Position numbers and translations under genes: made by a program. A stretch of 64,000 nt of DNA. Source: Isoetes taiwanensis. Its lineage: Eukaryota > Streptophyta > Lycopodiopsida > Isoetales > Isoetaceae. Under the pieces are notes generated by a model that worked only from the letters and a program-made list of their open reading frames with translations, was not told the DNA's origin and did no database searches. Shown here in pieces: positions 30,601 to 41,554 of the stretch; position 1 is the stretch's first letter, and the number at the start of each line of letters is the position of its first letter. The stretch spans positions 26,452,233-26,516,232 of the forward strand of contig JAJEKV010000003.1 in assembly GCA_021234155.1 (NCBI GenBank). The letters run 5' to 3'.

Positions 30601-31727
30601 TATCCTTTGGCGTAAGATGAGCAGCTATCATGTAGAAATTGAGAGCTTTCTTTCGGTCACCCATTGCATCATACAAGAGGCCCAGAGTGTGATATGAATC
30701 AGAAACATTTGGAGCCAACCGGATAACTTCCTTGAGCAAATCAACTGCCTATACACAAAAACAAATAACTTAATGTTTCTACCTAGCAAAAAACCTTACA
30801 ATTTTCCAGGATATGCAAGTTTATTTTCATTAGTTAATTGAATGTTGCCCCATTTTCAAACTAGCCAGCCTCAATCAAGATCCTCCTATATCGTAAATAC
30901 TGCTTAAACTGGCATACCTCATCAAATTTCCCGGTAGCATATAGTAAATTAGCATCCCCAAGTTTCCTTGAGACTTCAGGTGCTAGCCTTGATGATCCAG
31001 GAGGGGCTCCAGGAGGTAGCTTCCTTCTGCCCTTTTTCCTCTAAAGCAACACCCAAGTAACATGGTTAAACTTTCTTCTAGGTAACAAAACATGATACAA
31101 TTGCTCAAACCATGATAGCCTGTTTAAATTTTCAACAGTTCAAAAGACCACAATAATTATATGCACCAAACATACTTCTCCTTTTTTTCTACGTTTCTGT
31201 CCCAATCCTGCAGCATCCCAAATTTCATCTAAGCTTGCTCCAAACACTTGCTCACTGTCATCCCTTGTATCATAACTAGTTGCATCTCCTCTCTTCCTAG
31301 AAAGTCAAATTAATACAGATTCCAAATAAAGGAAACAGCAAGGAAACTCAGCTAACCTTCTTTCGGCTTCACGAGCTGCCAACGCTTCAGATTCGAGCCG
31401 TTCAAATAATTGGTAAGGGAGGTTTCCTTGATTATCCTCTTCAGCAAAGGCCAGAGGATCCATATCGCCTTGAAATTGCAACCTGTATTCCTCTTCATCT
31501 TCATCACCAACGTACTCTTCTTCCTCTTCCTGATCTTCTTCCATAGTTCCCATGCCATCAACATCCTGTTCTTTTCCTTTATCTTGATCGCTGTAAGGCA
31601 ATTCAGACTGACGCTGGGAATAGCCCGTTTGTGGAGATGATGGACAAGTGGGTTGTGCAGGATCCAAATTTTGCTGGACAGTGAGGGAGCGCTTCCTTAC
31701 AGGAAGCTGCTTTTCGGCCCTCCCCAT
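24673..31727 (-). CDS. GTF3C3: TFIIIC TPR subunit, TFC4/GTF3C3 homologue (18 exons, 963 aa)
   Basis: TFIIIC binds A/B boxes of tRNA genes; this subunit (yeast Tfc4/tau131) recruits TFIIIB through TPR arrays. Exons, minus strand: 31727-31357, 31296-31176, 31040-30918, 30748-30567, 30487-30292, 30189-29932, 29845-29699, 29610-29532, 28582-28466, 28365-28196, 28114-28021, 27710-27586, 26147-26076, 25978-25852, 25789-25675, 25426-25236, 25153-25041, 24963-24673. All phases agree and total 964 codons with TGA, close to plant orthologues. The N-terminus (residues 40-110) is acidic. TPR motifs include SYHTLGLLYDAMGDRKKALN (about 220) and ERAVQLLGEFIDKHP (about 340). A basic helix (RARKKLDKLAAEREVK, about 625) and PPLPNLLKDEEHYQ (about 668) precede a second TPR array. 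The C-terminus has GYCDLRREAAHNLHLIYTKS. The donor after 28021 (GTTTTC) is weak, so the exon 11-12 junction is least sure. Confidence 0.93.
26953..27042. repeat. ~54-bp tandem duplication inside the largest TFIIIC intron
   Basis: GACTTTTGCTGAGAT followed by TACTGAATTTGA occurs twice about 54 bp apart. The intron (26148-27585, 1438 bp) is the longest of the gene. It shows no recognisable coding sequence and may hold an old insertion. Confidence 0.6.
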
Positions 31728-32671
31728 TGTTCCAGAGGTTCGGGTTTTGGCTATGATTTATAAAAGGAATACGTAATACCTATACATAGATCGAGCTCTC
31801 TGTTTTCCCGTTCTATTCAGAAACTTTTTGAAACGATTGAAGCCGGAATTATCGCCATAGCCATCCTCCAAACAACAGCTACGTCGAGGAATGACCGTAT
31901 ATGGATACATGGATGGAGGGTTTTAGATCCTGCACATAGCTTGTGTTCCGAATCAGAAGTTGATGTTGGGTTTTTAGCCTAGGTCATTAGAAAAATAACA
32001 AGGTGCTGCGCACGGAGGGTTGCCCTCCGTGGCTGGAGGTTGAGGGTTGAGGTGGCTTAAATCATACTTGAAAGTTATGTTTTTATAATCAATCACAATT
32101 GCTATTTTAGAACATTGTCATTTTGTGAAGATGATGGTACCCATTTGCATCACTAACTCCTCCTTAGATGTTGAGCTCCTCTTGGACTAGGATCCAACTG
32201 GACGCATGGACATTGGGGTTTGAGTGTAACATATTGGTCTGTGGTGCTCGGTATCGAACAAGGATGGAAGAAGCATAAGGAGAAGTCTAATAGAGGAGAG
32301 AATGGAAATACATGTTTTGTGAAGTGACTTAAATCATAGTTTAAAGTCATGTTTTGACAATCGATTCAAGTTGCTACTTAGACAATAGAATTCTTGATAC
32401 CATGAGTTTATTAATAGCATGGAGTATTTGATACTTGATAACATACGAAGCAATGTATGAAGAATTCAAATAGAGAAGTAAGAGGAGGAGTGGGGTGCAA
32501 AAGAACTTAGGAACTGTGAATTGTTTTGTATATCAATTTTGTTGAGGGTATGAAGGAAGAACTCGATATTTTAAAATGAAGAAGGTTGCTAAGAATTTAA
32601 TAGCATGAAATACATGGAAGTTGCAAGCCAAGGAAAGCTGTTTAGAAATGCGAAGGCATGTCTTTTGTTGC
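31728..32671. other. Upstream flank of the TFIIIC gene
   Basis: Presumed promoter and 5'UTR of the TFIIIC gene in its first few hundred bases. No unambiguous TATA box or other element is seen. Near 32045-32125 and 32320-32365 a block (GGCTTAAATCATACTTGAAAGTTATGTTTT-like) recurs in divergent form. Nothing else is recognised. Confidence 0.4.
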
Positions 32672-33260
32672 TCAATAGTTATGGGTCGTGTTGTGAGTTT
32701 GGGTCCTGACGAATGCAATGATTTGGAGTCCCTGATTGAGCTCGAACATGCATTTACCCCGACTCTTCAGTACGCTTTGGCGCAATGATTGAGGATCTAT
32801 CTTCATTGTGGCTAATGCGCCCCCTAATGAATAACCGAGAAATTTGTCAAGCAATGCTCCTACCACGGTGTCATGTAGCGTCTTGGATGCAGTGTCGATA
32901 TCACCGAACATTATTAACTCATCTATCATGTCGTCATTCCTGCACGTGTCGCAGAGACTGTCCGACACTGCCTTATTGCAAGCATTGCACGTCTTGACGA
33001 CCTTGTTGTCACCAGTTATATTCAATCTCAATATGCCTAAGACCCGTACATCCAAGAATGTTTGATTAGTGGAAAGTTATATGAAATAAGGTGAGAAGCA
33101 AGGACAATTTTGACTTAATTTTAGTGGCAGAAGATATACCTTGGTATTTTCTAGAATGTGTGCCGCGAAGTCTTTGTTTGTGAGTGTTGCCACTACATCA
33201 ATAACCACTCCTTGTCTGTGCACCTTTGTGCATGTCCTCGTCGGGAAAGATGGCCAGGAT
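32672..33260 (-). pseudogene. Possible OB-fold / zinc-ribbon gene fragment (RPA1- or MEIOB-like)
   Basis: An exon-like block (33140 to about 33260) reads [20 protein letters not shown] and ends AAG|GTATAT, a plausible donor. The next block (32672-33055) reads VRVLGILRLNITGDNK, then CNACNKAVSDSLCDTC (a CX2CX8CX2C ribbon), then FELNQGLQIIAFVRTQ. An OB-like strand pattern with an inserted Cys4 ribbon resembles the C-terminal OB domain of RPA1/MEIOB-type ssDNA-binding proteins, but the resemblance is weak. No acceptor AG is found before the second block. It is treated as a decayed fragment. Confidence 0.35.
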
Positions 33261-33371
33261 CAAAATGGAGATGCCTTAAGGTTGGTTGGGATGAGGATAC
33301 AGGCCATGATCGGCAGGAAAGAGTATGCGCTTGGGAAATTGAACCATTTGTATAGCACCAAACATATCCAA

Positions 33372-33698
33372 TCATTTGTCTGGATCCAGAACGAAGAGAA
33401 TGAGACAAGTCATGCCAGCTCTTGATCTCAATACTTTAGCGACAACCAGAGAATTACCCTGCACAATCATTACATCTTCAAAATGTGTTAGGTCAGGAAT
33501 TTGGAGTGTCTTATCCATCCACACATAACCGTCAGCTGCCGCATAGACAAGGTAATGGCTGGCTGTTCGATGAGCCTGCGTAGTATTAGGTAGTTGGTTA
33601 GGTAAATGCTGACCAAGCCAATGATGCTTAGCTGATCTTTTCGGATGATCAGCCACACTGGGACTGAAACACGGCCCAGACTCCGGGGGAGGCCACAA
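33372..33698 (-). pseudogene. Unrecognised open frame upstream of the OB-like fragment
   Basis: 108 codons including YVWMDKTLQIPDLTHFEDVM and SLVVAKVLRSRAGMTCLILF. It lies on the same strand as the OB-like fragment and just upstream, so it may belong to the same decayed gene. No family is recognised and the start is arbitrary. Confidence 0.25.
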
Positions 33699-34357
33699 AA
33701 ATTTCCTACATGCCTAAGAAGATTGCCATTTGGCTAGCCGTTAAATTATTCCATGCATCCGAGTTGAATCATAGCTGCTTCAATAATTGTTTCATTATTA
33801 TTAAACAGTTGTTATTCTTCGTGGAAATTGCTCCAAGAAACTAGGATCATTATTGTAAAACAAATCAAATAAAATGAAGGGAACTCAAGCCCTACGACCA
33901 CCAAAGATTTACACTTTTCTATATGGCATGGGCATTAACAAGGTAGGCAGGTGAGATCCAAGAAACTAGGAGCAGCCAATGGAGGAAAAATATGTTGATT
34001 TACTATAATTTCAAGGCGACTAAAATTTCGGGATCAACAAGCCATTTCTGGGATCAACAAGAGGTATAACGCTTTGGCTTGGAATCAACAAGAGGTAAAC
34101 GTTCTGGCCTAGGATCAACAAGACCATATAAGCAAAGAGCCATAAAGCCTATCAATTTCTCAAAACTTGCTCTCCTCATCTTATAAAACGTTTGCGATAC
34201 ATAAATTGGCGACTTTCCAAAACATCATTTTAGTTATGTGCTCGATGAGTACGTGCTGTGAACAGGGGCCATAAGAAACGAAGTTTACAAGGCTCCTCAA
34301 GATGAGCCGAAAACCAAGCAATCAATCATAATAAATATGGAAGTGCACAGAAGAAAC

Positions 34358-34941
34358 TCAAGTTTCTCTTCTGGTCCTCCGCCTTGCTCCACTTGATTCA
34401 TCTCCCTCCTCAATTTCACTAGATGCGTCTGTCTCGACAACATCTGAAGCTTCTTTTTTGGCTTGATCATCAGGAGAATTAATATCTTCCTTTTTGGCCT
34501 TTCCGACAGGAACCTGAAATGCAAATACCATTTGTTAAGAAAACCTCTGGACCATCTTAAAAGGTGGACAAAGCATCTGATTGGGACATGTTATAACCTT
34601 AGTTGCTGTTTTCTTTCCACCAAAGAGAAGCTTGTAGAAGAAAAACAAAGTATATTCTGGATTTTTGTTTTAGTTAAGAGAACAAAGATAAACCCATTCC
34701 CAAATGCTAACCGCTCATTAAGTTATGCATTGTATAATATGTATTTGAGTACTTAAATACATATAATGAATGCATTTAAGATACTAAACACATTAAAAAA
34801 ATCTTAAGATTAAAATACAAGCTATAGAACGAAGACAGAAACATCAAAAACACTTTGACAGTGAACAAACCTTGGCGGGGAATAAATGGACACAAACCTT
34901 CATGAGGTGAATCCATGGCATATGCTTTTTCTTTCCGGAAG
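34358..34941 (-). CDS. 3' end (two exons) of an unrecognised gene with an acidic C-terminus
   Basis: The exon 34941-34898 (acceptor TACTGCAG, donor GTTTGT) encodes SGKKKHMPWIHLMK. The exon 34513-34358 (acceptor ATTTCAG) encodes VPVGKAKKEDINSPDDQA, an acidic stretch (VVETDASSEIEEGDESS) and a basic tail ARRRTRRET before TGA. Phases agree across the junction. Alternating acidic and basic tails are common in chromatin proteins, but no domain identifies it. No further exons were found with confidence upstream, so it may be a fragment. Confidence 0.45.
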
Positions 34942-36320
34942 CTGCAGTATTAAAACCTTGAAATTTTACAAAAAAAGGTATTACAAAGGCACATCCATTG
35001 ATGGGTTTCCTATCCCGAAACATATCAAGGGTAGCAGCAGCAGGCTAGTCATCAGATTCTAGCAAATTTAATGAATTCTGCCTATTTTAGTGAAGGAGAG
35101 TCTGACCATAATTGACTCTTATGTTTCATATAATGTAGAAGCCAAATAGTAGTGCTAACAATGATAAGCACAGAGATATTCTAAACAATACTCTTTTTTC
35201 ATACGCCATTAATGATGAAAACCTTGACAATATAAGGGCTATGAAGAGCAGAAGACAGACGAGAAATCACATTATGAAATACATTATATTTGGTTCCTTC
35301 CTTAACATTCAAAAGTTGGTAATAAACATAAGAATAAGAACTTACTCTGCTGACGACTCGATCAACTAAACTTGCTGCATCTCCATATAACTATTGTGCT
35401 GGGTCTGTTGCCTTTGCGACAACTTAGAATCATGCTGCAACTAAGAATTTAATTCCCCATGTAGTTGGGCTCACAGCAGAATCCTTAGCATAGCTCCAAA
35501 CAGTAACTCCTTTTGAAAGCTCCACGCAGCATCTGCTGAATCGAAAACACCACAAATAATAAAAAACCTACTTTAAAATAGGTTGCATAGCTCCAGAGAG
35601 TAAGTTCTCGTGAAACTCCATGCCATAACTCATGTTTATACTTCGTATAAACTATTCTAGTGCTGTGCACCCTCTGAATTGAAGCACAAGGCAAGTAGTT
35701 ACAGAAGAATATGGGAGACTTTCTAACAATCCCTACATGTTGCAGAGTTGCTCGAGTTTTGTAACAAGGGCAACACAAACTTTATAAAGCAATTATACAT
35801 GGGCGATTGGTGGGAGAAGATGGGACGATTATTGGAAAGATTCTCTTAATTGCAACTATGTTCTTCATTACTTCAACATATGCGGCATGTGACCATCACA
35901 TGTATTTCTAGCTGCAGCAACCATCACAAAGCTTGCTAAGACAGTTATCTTCCACACCACCCAATGTTTTTCCCTCGGTAAATATACAATCCTCCACTTC
36001 AAGCATGTCTAAATGAATCTCACCAGCGAAGCAGTAAAAATAGCGATGAGCTTGAGGCATGATGTTACGCACATTTGGGTACATTGTTTGTTTACCCCTA
36101 GGCTATACCTATGAGCCCAGTCACATTCGTCTCTTACCTCTTAGTCCTGGACATTAGGAACATACAGTTCGGTGAAGTTTGGATGGGAAGTCGGTCATTC
36201 CTTTCTAACACCGCCACCACCAGCACCTTTGTAACATTTCATCAAGTATTTATGTCCATACAAATCCACTTTGGAAACAGAATACTAATTGTAACGGCGG
36301 TGTATATAGTGATCTTCAAA
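34942..36320. other. Interval without a recognised gene
   Basis: No coding frame with recognisable similarity. Two diverged copies of a block beginning TAGCTCCA(A/G)A(C/G)AGTAA lie about 97 bp apart near 35490 and 35587. Confidence 0.4.
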
Positions 36321-37428
36321 TGCTAGGTGGCAAAAGTTGTTCCTTCTTTTCTTATTGGGCGTGTCCAATGGTGGAAGTCCTAACCACTTCTTAAACTCTT
36401 CCATTTCACGGAGGTCTCACGATGTTTATCAATCCTTCTCTGGGATCTATGCTTGCTTGTGAACCGTGTTAGGTGATACTTGAGGAAAAAGATCCTTAAA
36501 CGCAATTACATCAAGTGGAATATGGAATGCATCCGCATAGGCAACCAACTCTAGCTCTTTTAAAATAAGCACCTTTCACAAAGGCATACAACAAGGCATC
36601 AATTAGATCTTTACTTAATTCAAACACCTCAACTCCATCTCTATTTTTTCTAAATCTTGTCCGATACAAGACCCGGAGGAGCAATACCTCTTGCATCCGG
36701 GTTTTTGTAACCGGACCTTTGACAAGATACTAGTAGGTTGTTGAGGTTGGTCAGACACCGATTCAACCATGTCATTTAATGACCTCTTTGCTTCATGTAT
36801 CAATAAAGACTTTGACAAATACTCTATCACAAAATTCCATGTGGAAATATTTACTTTGACATTTGGATGATTAAATCATTGTGTTTAACACTTTCGTCAC
36901 CATTGATGCTTGCTTATCAGACGCATATGCATGTATAAGAGATACATATGCTCTTTCAAGTGGCATAAGCCCCATCTCCATCAAATTCTTTAGCATGTTG
37001 TGGGAACCTAACTTGTCATTAGCACGAATAAGAGCTTCCATATATGGACCATATGTTGCGAAATAGGATCCACTCTTGTTTGTCTTCATGTTTTCCAACG
37101 ATTAGCTTCACCTTTTCCACTTAATGCGTAGTACAAGTAACCTGAATTAAGGAATTGTATGCATAAACACTTGCGGGCTTGTTATGAGCTGCCATGTACG
37201 GGATAATAGTCTCTGGCGCATCAATTGAACCCGAGACAACCAAAGCCCGGATAACCCTTTGAGTAACTTCGTTGTTGAATCTCCAAAGATTGATTTTTGA
37301 AGAAGTTTTACAAACATCATCTAGCCTTCCTTCTTTTGCATAAGCCTCAGTAGCATATCTGCGTACATTTTGTTTATCAGGCAGAACATGTCCAAGCCAA
37401 GATTGCAGCTTATCGATTGCAGCTTATC
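36321..37428 (-). pseudogene. Pentatricopeptide-repeat (PPR) protein pseudogene
   Basis: Adjacent frames contain PPR-like helices: EAYAKEGRLDDVCK, VTQRVIRALVVSGSIDAPE, PASVYAYNSLIQV, GPYMEALIRANDKLGSHNML, LMEMGLMPLERAYVSLIHAY and LSKDLIDALLYAFVKGAYFK. These match the 35-residue spacing of PPR proteins, which bind organellar RNA. Frame changes occur near 37125, 36870, 36700 and 36500, and no N-terminus is present. It is a dead copy or fragment. A 14-bp tandem duplication (37401-37428) lies at its left-strand start. Confidence 0.65.
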
Positions 37429-37705
37429 ATGTCCAAGCAACTCCTTATTTGTTTCTACTGTATCAGGTTGCATTAAGCTCCCTCCTTTCTCCAGGAGTCC
37501 CTATTTGTCGAGAGAAGCCCTGATCAATCATCAAGAATCTGAAAACTAAATGTAACAAAATTTGCTCCCTCTGAGATGCCAGGAAAGGAACATCTGCAAC
37601 TTTATGCGATGAATCGAATACTTTTCCCCGCAAAAAGCATACACATTACAAAGACCAAGACAAAGATCCAATTGGCACAAAGACAATTTCAAAATAAGTG
37701 TGTAC

Positions 37706-38272
37706 CTGAATACCGGTCAGGAAAGAAGTGGATTCTTCCTTGGCCTGTTCTAACTTTTCCTTTGCTTTCTCTACGTCATACTTCACTTTCCATGTCCAGC
37801 TAAAGATTCGTCACTAGCAACTAGGATATTGCCAAATAGAATGCCATCTTGCATAGTCCAGATTTCAATGCCAATAACACCAATAGGCTCTAAATTCGGC
37901 CTCTCCAATTCGAAGTACTCGGGATTTGGAATTTCCCTAGGGCCCAGATACTCTCATAAGCAGGATTGTCAATCATTGGAGGGTACCATTTACCCTCGTA
38001 CTGAGGATTTCTTTTCATGGGACGTTTCCACTCCCCACATCCAGGAGCTTCTTCACATTTAGGGTTGGTAATCTTTGGGAGGCTCCCATTCTCCATCCTG
38101 TTCATCATCCCTGGATCATCAACCTCATCAGGTTCATCATCCAGCCATCCTTCAGGCTTTACTGCATCCACATCTTCAATCTCCATAGGTGCATCTTCGT
38201 CCCAGTTGTCTGGCTTAGTTGCAGAATTACTGCTGGCTCAAATTCACTTGAAAGCAGATCTAATGCTCTAAT
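37706..38272 (-). pseudogene. Calnexin fragment (P-domain to luminal end)
   Basis: The frame carries calnexin hallmarks: [38 protein letters not shown] and [13 protein letters not shown]. After a one-base frameshift it continues [20 protein letters not shown], then [20 protein letters not shown], then YDVEKAKEKLEQAKEE. Calnexin is the ER membrane lectin chaperone. Small frameshifts near 37925 and 38190 and a stop after LAGHGK inactivate it. It ends at GGTATTCAG|GTACAC, a splice-donor-like site, so it derives from genomic DNA. Signal peptide, lectin domain and membrane anchor are absent. Confidence 0.85.
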
Positions 38273-38884
38273 GCTTGGCGGTGCCGGTTAACCAGTTCCC
38301 ACACCAGCCGCACAGCAACAATGTCGACCGAGAGTTTACAGGTAAGAGTAGGTTTGGAGCAGTCACAGCATATCCTAGGTATATTCCAGCATATACCTAG
38401 GATATGCCAAAAGCCCATATAAACAAGGGTTTGCCCCCCTAGGGGCAACCCAAAAAGAGGTGTGATTTTAAGTTTGCACAATTCGTTTTGTATTGTATTG
38501 CGGGTATTCTCGTAGTGGTTAGAACTATGATTGTTGTATTGTATTATATTCAAAGCATATATTTGAGCCAGTTTGAGCAACATGTTTGTTTTAGAGGTTT
38601 TGTTTCTAATTTGGATTGTTTTGGATGGGTTCTTTTGGAATGATACTTTTGGGAGAGTGCAGACACGATGGCTCTTGCATCTTTTCATGCCAGAAGTGGA
38701 GGGCGAGCCTCATAATTCCTCGGTTACTACAGTGAGTCCATTTTTTAGGTTTTTAGACTATGATGAGGTCGTTTTGTTGTGGATGTAGCATGTGCTTTCA
38801 TGTGCCATTGGAAGCTATCTGACACCAGCCATAAGGAATATTATATCTATCTATCTATCTAACATATATATGTTCTTGAGTTTG
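38273..38884. other. Interval without a recognised gene
   Basis: Contains a palindrome-like duplication of CATATCCTAGGTATATTCCAG with its near-complement around 38370-38410 and a short ATCT run near 38848. No protein is recognised. Confidence 0.4.
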
Positions 38885-39225
38885 TCGCACTTATCCGGCC
38901 GTTGATCCGAGATCCTATGGTTCAGGTGGCTTTAGGACGTATCCTACGGCCCAGATGGCTTGGGAGTTTCTATATAGATTCTATATAGACGATCCTACGG
39001 TCCAGGTTGATTTGATCCTCATCGTCGGTCCGAGATCCTACGGCTCACGTTGCTTTGGGACATATCCTACGGTGCACATGGCTTTGGAAATTATATGTAA
39101 TAGATCTTGTGGTCCCGATTGTTCTTGATCCTGATCATCGATCATGTTGCTTTAATTATTGTTACATGGTGAGATCTCGACCCTTGATCAGGTCCAAGAT
39201 CCTACGGCACACGTTGAATGCTCGT
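38885..39225. repeat. Degenerate tandem array of a GATCCTACGG-type unit
   Basis: The motif (G)ATCCTACGG(T/C)(C/T)CA(G/C)(G/A)TTG-CTTTGG recurs at least six times with irregular spacing of about 25-60 bp. It resembles a decayed minisatellite. No coding frame runs through it. Confidence 0.6.
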
Positions 39226-39249
39226 CCCTTAAGGAGAGGCTTTTAAAAT

Positions 39250-39345
39250 TTTTATGTTGTGTGAGAGATTTGAACCTTGGCCATCAACCCCTAGCCCCTC
39301 ATTTTAACCACTAGACCAAGCATTAATTCCAATATATTTTAAATG
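39250..39345 (-). mobile_element. tRNA-derived SINE head
   Basis: On the minus strand an A-box-like TGGTCTAGTGGTTAAAA is followed about 30 bp later by a B-box-like AAGGTTCAAATCTC. This is the internal Pol III promoter of a tRNA-derived SINE. No cloverleaf with paired acceptor arms is visible, so it is not a functional tRNA gene. Confidence 0.55.
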
Positions 39346-39379
39346 TACTTAAAACTAATATTTTAATTAGTAGAGTATA

Positions 39380-40140
39380 ACATTCTAGATAGTTCAAGAA
39401 AGTTCTAGAACGTTCTGGAAGGCTCTAGAAAGTTCTAAAATCTTCTAGAAAGTTTTAGAACATAAGAGAATCTAAAGAGAATCTAGGAAAATCCTTCCAG
39501 AATGTTCCAAATTGTTCTAATAAGGTCTAGAATGTTCTAGAATGTAGGGGAATCTACGGGATTGTAGGAGAATCTAGGGAAATACTTCCATAATATTCTA
39601 GGATATTTTGAAAGTTTCATAATGTTCCAAAAAGTCTTAGAATATTCTAAAAAGTTCTAGAATATAAAAGAATCCAGGAGAATCTAACGGAATTCAAGAA
39701 AATATCATAAAATGTAAGAGAATCTAGGAAAATATTTATAAGTCTAAGGGAATCTCTTAAAATCTAGAGAATCTAAAGGAATCTTCATAAAATCTAAGGG
39801 AATCTAAAAAAATGTTGATGAAATCTTAGAGTATCTAGGGGAATCTTTATAGAATCTCTTCGAATATCATATAATGTAAGGGAACCTAGGGCAATCTCAT
39901 AAAATCTAAAGGGATCTAAGGGATCTAAGGGGATCTGGAGATCTTCATAAAATCTTGGAGAATCTAGGGAAATCTAATGGAATCTAGAGGGAATCTTCAT
40001 ATAATGCAAGGAACCTTATAAAATCTAAGGGAATGTAATGGAATCTTATAAAATTTAGAGGAATTTTCACGAAACCTCTAAAGAGAACCTTCGTAGAATC
40101 TTAGAGAATCTATGAATTTAGAGTATTCTCAAGAGATGCT
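39380..40140. repeat. Degenerate short-unit repeat (TTCTAGAA / GAATCTAGGG)
   Basis: About 750 bp built from variants of AGTTCTAGAA passing into variants of GAATCTAGGGGAATCTT. Unit length is roughly 10-20 bp and varies. The TTCTAGAA core is self-complementary. It looks like an old micro/minisatellite that has accumulated many changes. Confidence 0.7.
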
Positions 40141-40239
40141 GGCACGACAGGAACTTGCATCGTAGAAACATGCTAAAACTGGAACAATACGACAAAGGAC
40201 GTAGTAAATTTCTTGTATACATATCGTTTAGGCAAATAG

Positions 40240-40610
40240 GTGAGATGGGTGTCTTTGAAGGAAATTGATATCTTTGACATTCCAAAAATGGAGGAGGAGG
40301 CCATTTTACTATTATGTGATATTGAGAAAGAGTTTCCTAAGAGCTTTTTAGATCTACAAGTATTATATTGTCCTTTGCTTAAATCTTTCTCACTATACTG
40401 TTTTTTTTTATATTATGTATAGATCTAATGATATTAATGCAATGATGTTATTGGCATAGGTGCACCTATTAATTCATATTCCAAACGAGATCAAATTAGC
40501 AGGTCGTTCTCCTGCACAATGGATGTTCTTTCTCGAGCGATATATGAAAGTGCTCAAGGGGTTTGTCCACCAAAAGGATAGGCCAGAAGGGTGTATAGTA
40601 GGATCAAAAC
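40240..40610 (+). pseudogene. CACTA (En/Spm) transposon fragment, DUF4218 region
   Basis: Two exon-like blocks encode IPKMEEEAILLLCDIEKEFP + KSFLDLQ and then VHLLIHIPNEIKLAGRSPAQ, WMFFLERYMKVLKGFV and RPEGCIV. This order is characteristic of the DUF4218 region found with CACTA TNP2-type transposases. An ~85-bp intron (about 40374-40459, ending GCATAG) separates them. The transposase core, other domains and TIRs were not found, so this is an isolated remnant. The following ~370 bp (40611-40980) show nothing recognisable. Confidence 0.7.
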
Positions 40611-41282
40611 TTCGATCCAGAGAGCTAGGAGGCACCGGAAGACGGATCTGCCATAGTTAGAGCAGAGCAAGGAATCAAAGACCCAGGAATTGCTTGCAGA
40701 GCAAGAAAAGCAAAGAGGAAACCTATTGACCAAGGCCAGAATCGAGCAGAGCCAGATTGCTTGCTCTGCAGGGCAAGAGAAACAAACGTCACTTTTTTTT
40801 TAATTTTTTTTTTCAAAGACACGTGTCGTTCTCACGCTTTTTCCTGGGGCAGAAATATTACCGTCAAACATAAAATGATACTGCCTTATATATGTATTGA
40901 TAAATAATATAGTTCATGACAACATGTTTAGCAGTTTATAATTAAGCACAAAATCTATAACTCCTATTCTTGTCGTGATGTGCTCCTTCCTCCATGCTCC
41001 GCCTTCAATGACCTGCAATACGTAGCACATCACGTTAGTTAGCTAATAAGCTGTGGAATTAAGGGGACCACCCCCATAATTACCTCCTTGAGCCAAACTA
41101 CTAGCTCAAGGTTACCACTATATACCTACAATGAATCATGGCCCATTCAGATTTAAGCATAGGGAATATCTAGGATGGTCCCATCATCGCCCACGTTTAA
41201 TCTGGTTCATTATTCTCTCTCATATTGCAGTATTCTATTGGTATAGTATAGTCTGACAAGAGATCATGATATTCACTAAAAA

Positions 41283-41390
41283 GAGGTTTACCCTATTGGT
41301 AAAGGGTTTGGTTAGATGGTGGAAGCTCAAGGGTTCAAGTCCCCATGATACATTTTTTATATAAAAAGTTGCTATGCAGAGAAAACAGAA
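41283..41390 (+). mobile_element. tRNA-derived SINE-like head
   Basis: An A-box-like TACCCTATTGGTAAAGG is followed by a strong B box, GGGTTCAAGTCCCC. The downstream part is A/T rich. It differs in sequence from the SINE heads at 39250 and 62655. Confidence 0.5.
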
Positions 41391-41410
41391 TACTAAGCGC
41401 GTATAAGAAG

Positions 41411-41554
41411 TATGTGAAACATATATATTATATTCAAGGAAGCTTGGCGTGGTGGTAAGCGCCTAAAGCTTTAGTTGGGAGGTATGTGAAACATATATAT
41501 TATATTCAAGGAAGCTTGGCGTGGTGGTAAGCGCCTAAAGCTTTAGTTGGGAGG
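41411..41554 (+). repeat. 72-bp tandem duplication of a tRNA-like (Pol III promoter-like) segment
   Basis: Two perfect-looking copies (41411-41482, 41483-41554) each contain AAGCTTGGCGTGGTGGTAAG, which fits a tRNA A box (TGGCGTGGTGG). Only the second copy is followed by a degenerate B-box-like GTTGTGAGTTTGATGAATC. This looks like a SINE head duplicated in place. Confidence 0.75.

Noticed and set aside
32672-33260. Naming this fragment MEIOB
   Set aside because: The Cys4 ribbon and OB-like strands fit several RPA1-related families. Without a search the specific name is not justified.
38885-40140. CRISPR-like array
   Set aside because: Repeats are irregular in length and sequence with no regular unique spacers, in a plant nuclear context.
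41283-41400. Functional tRNA gene
   Set aside because: A and B boxes are present but no complementary acceptor stem or anticodon arm could be formed; treated as a SINE head. The same applies at 39250 and 62655.
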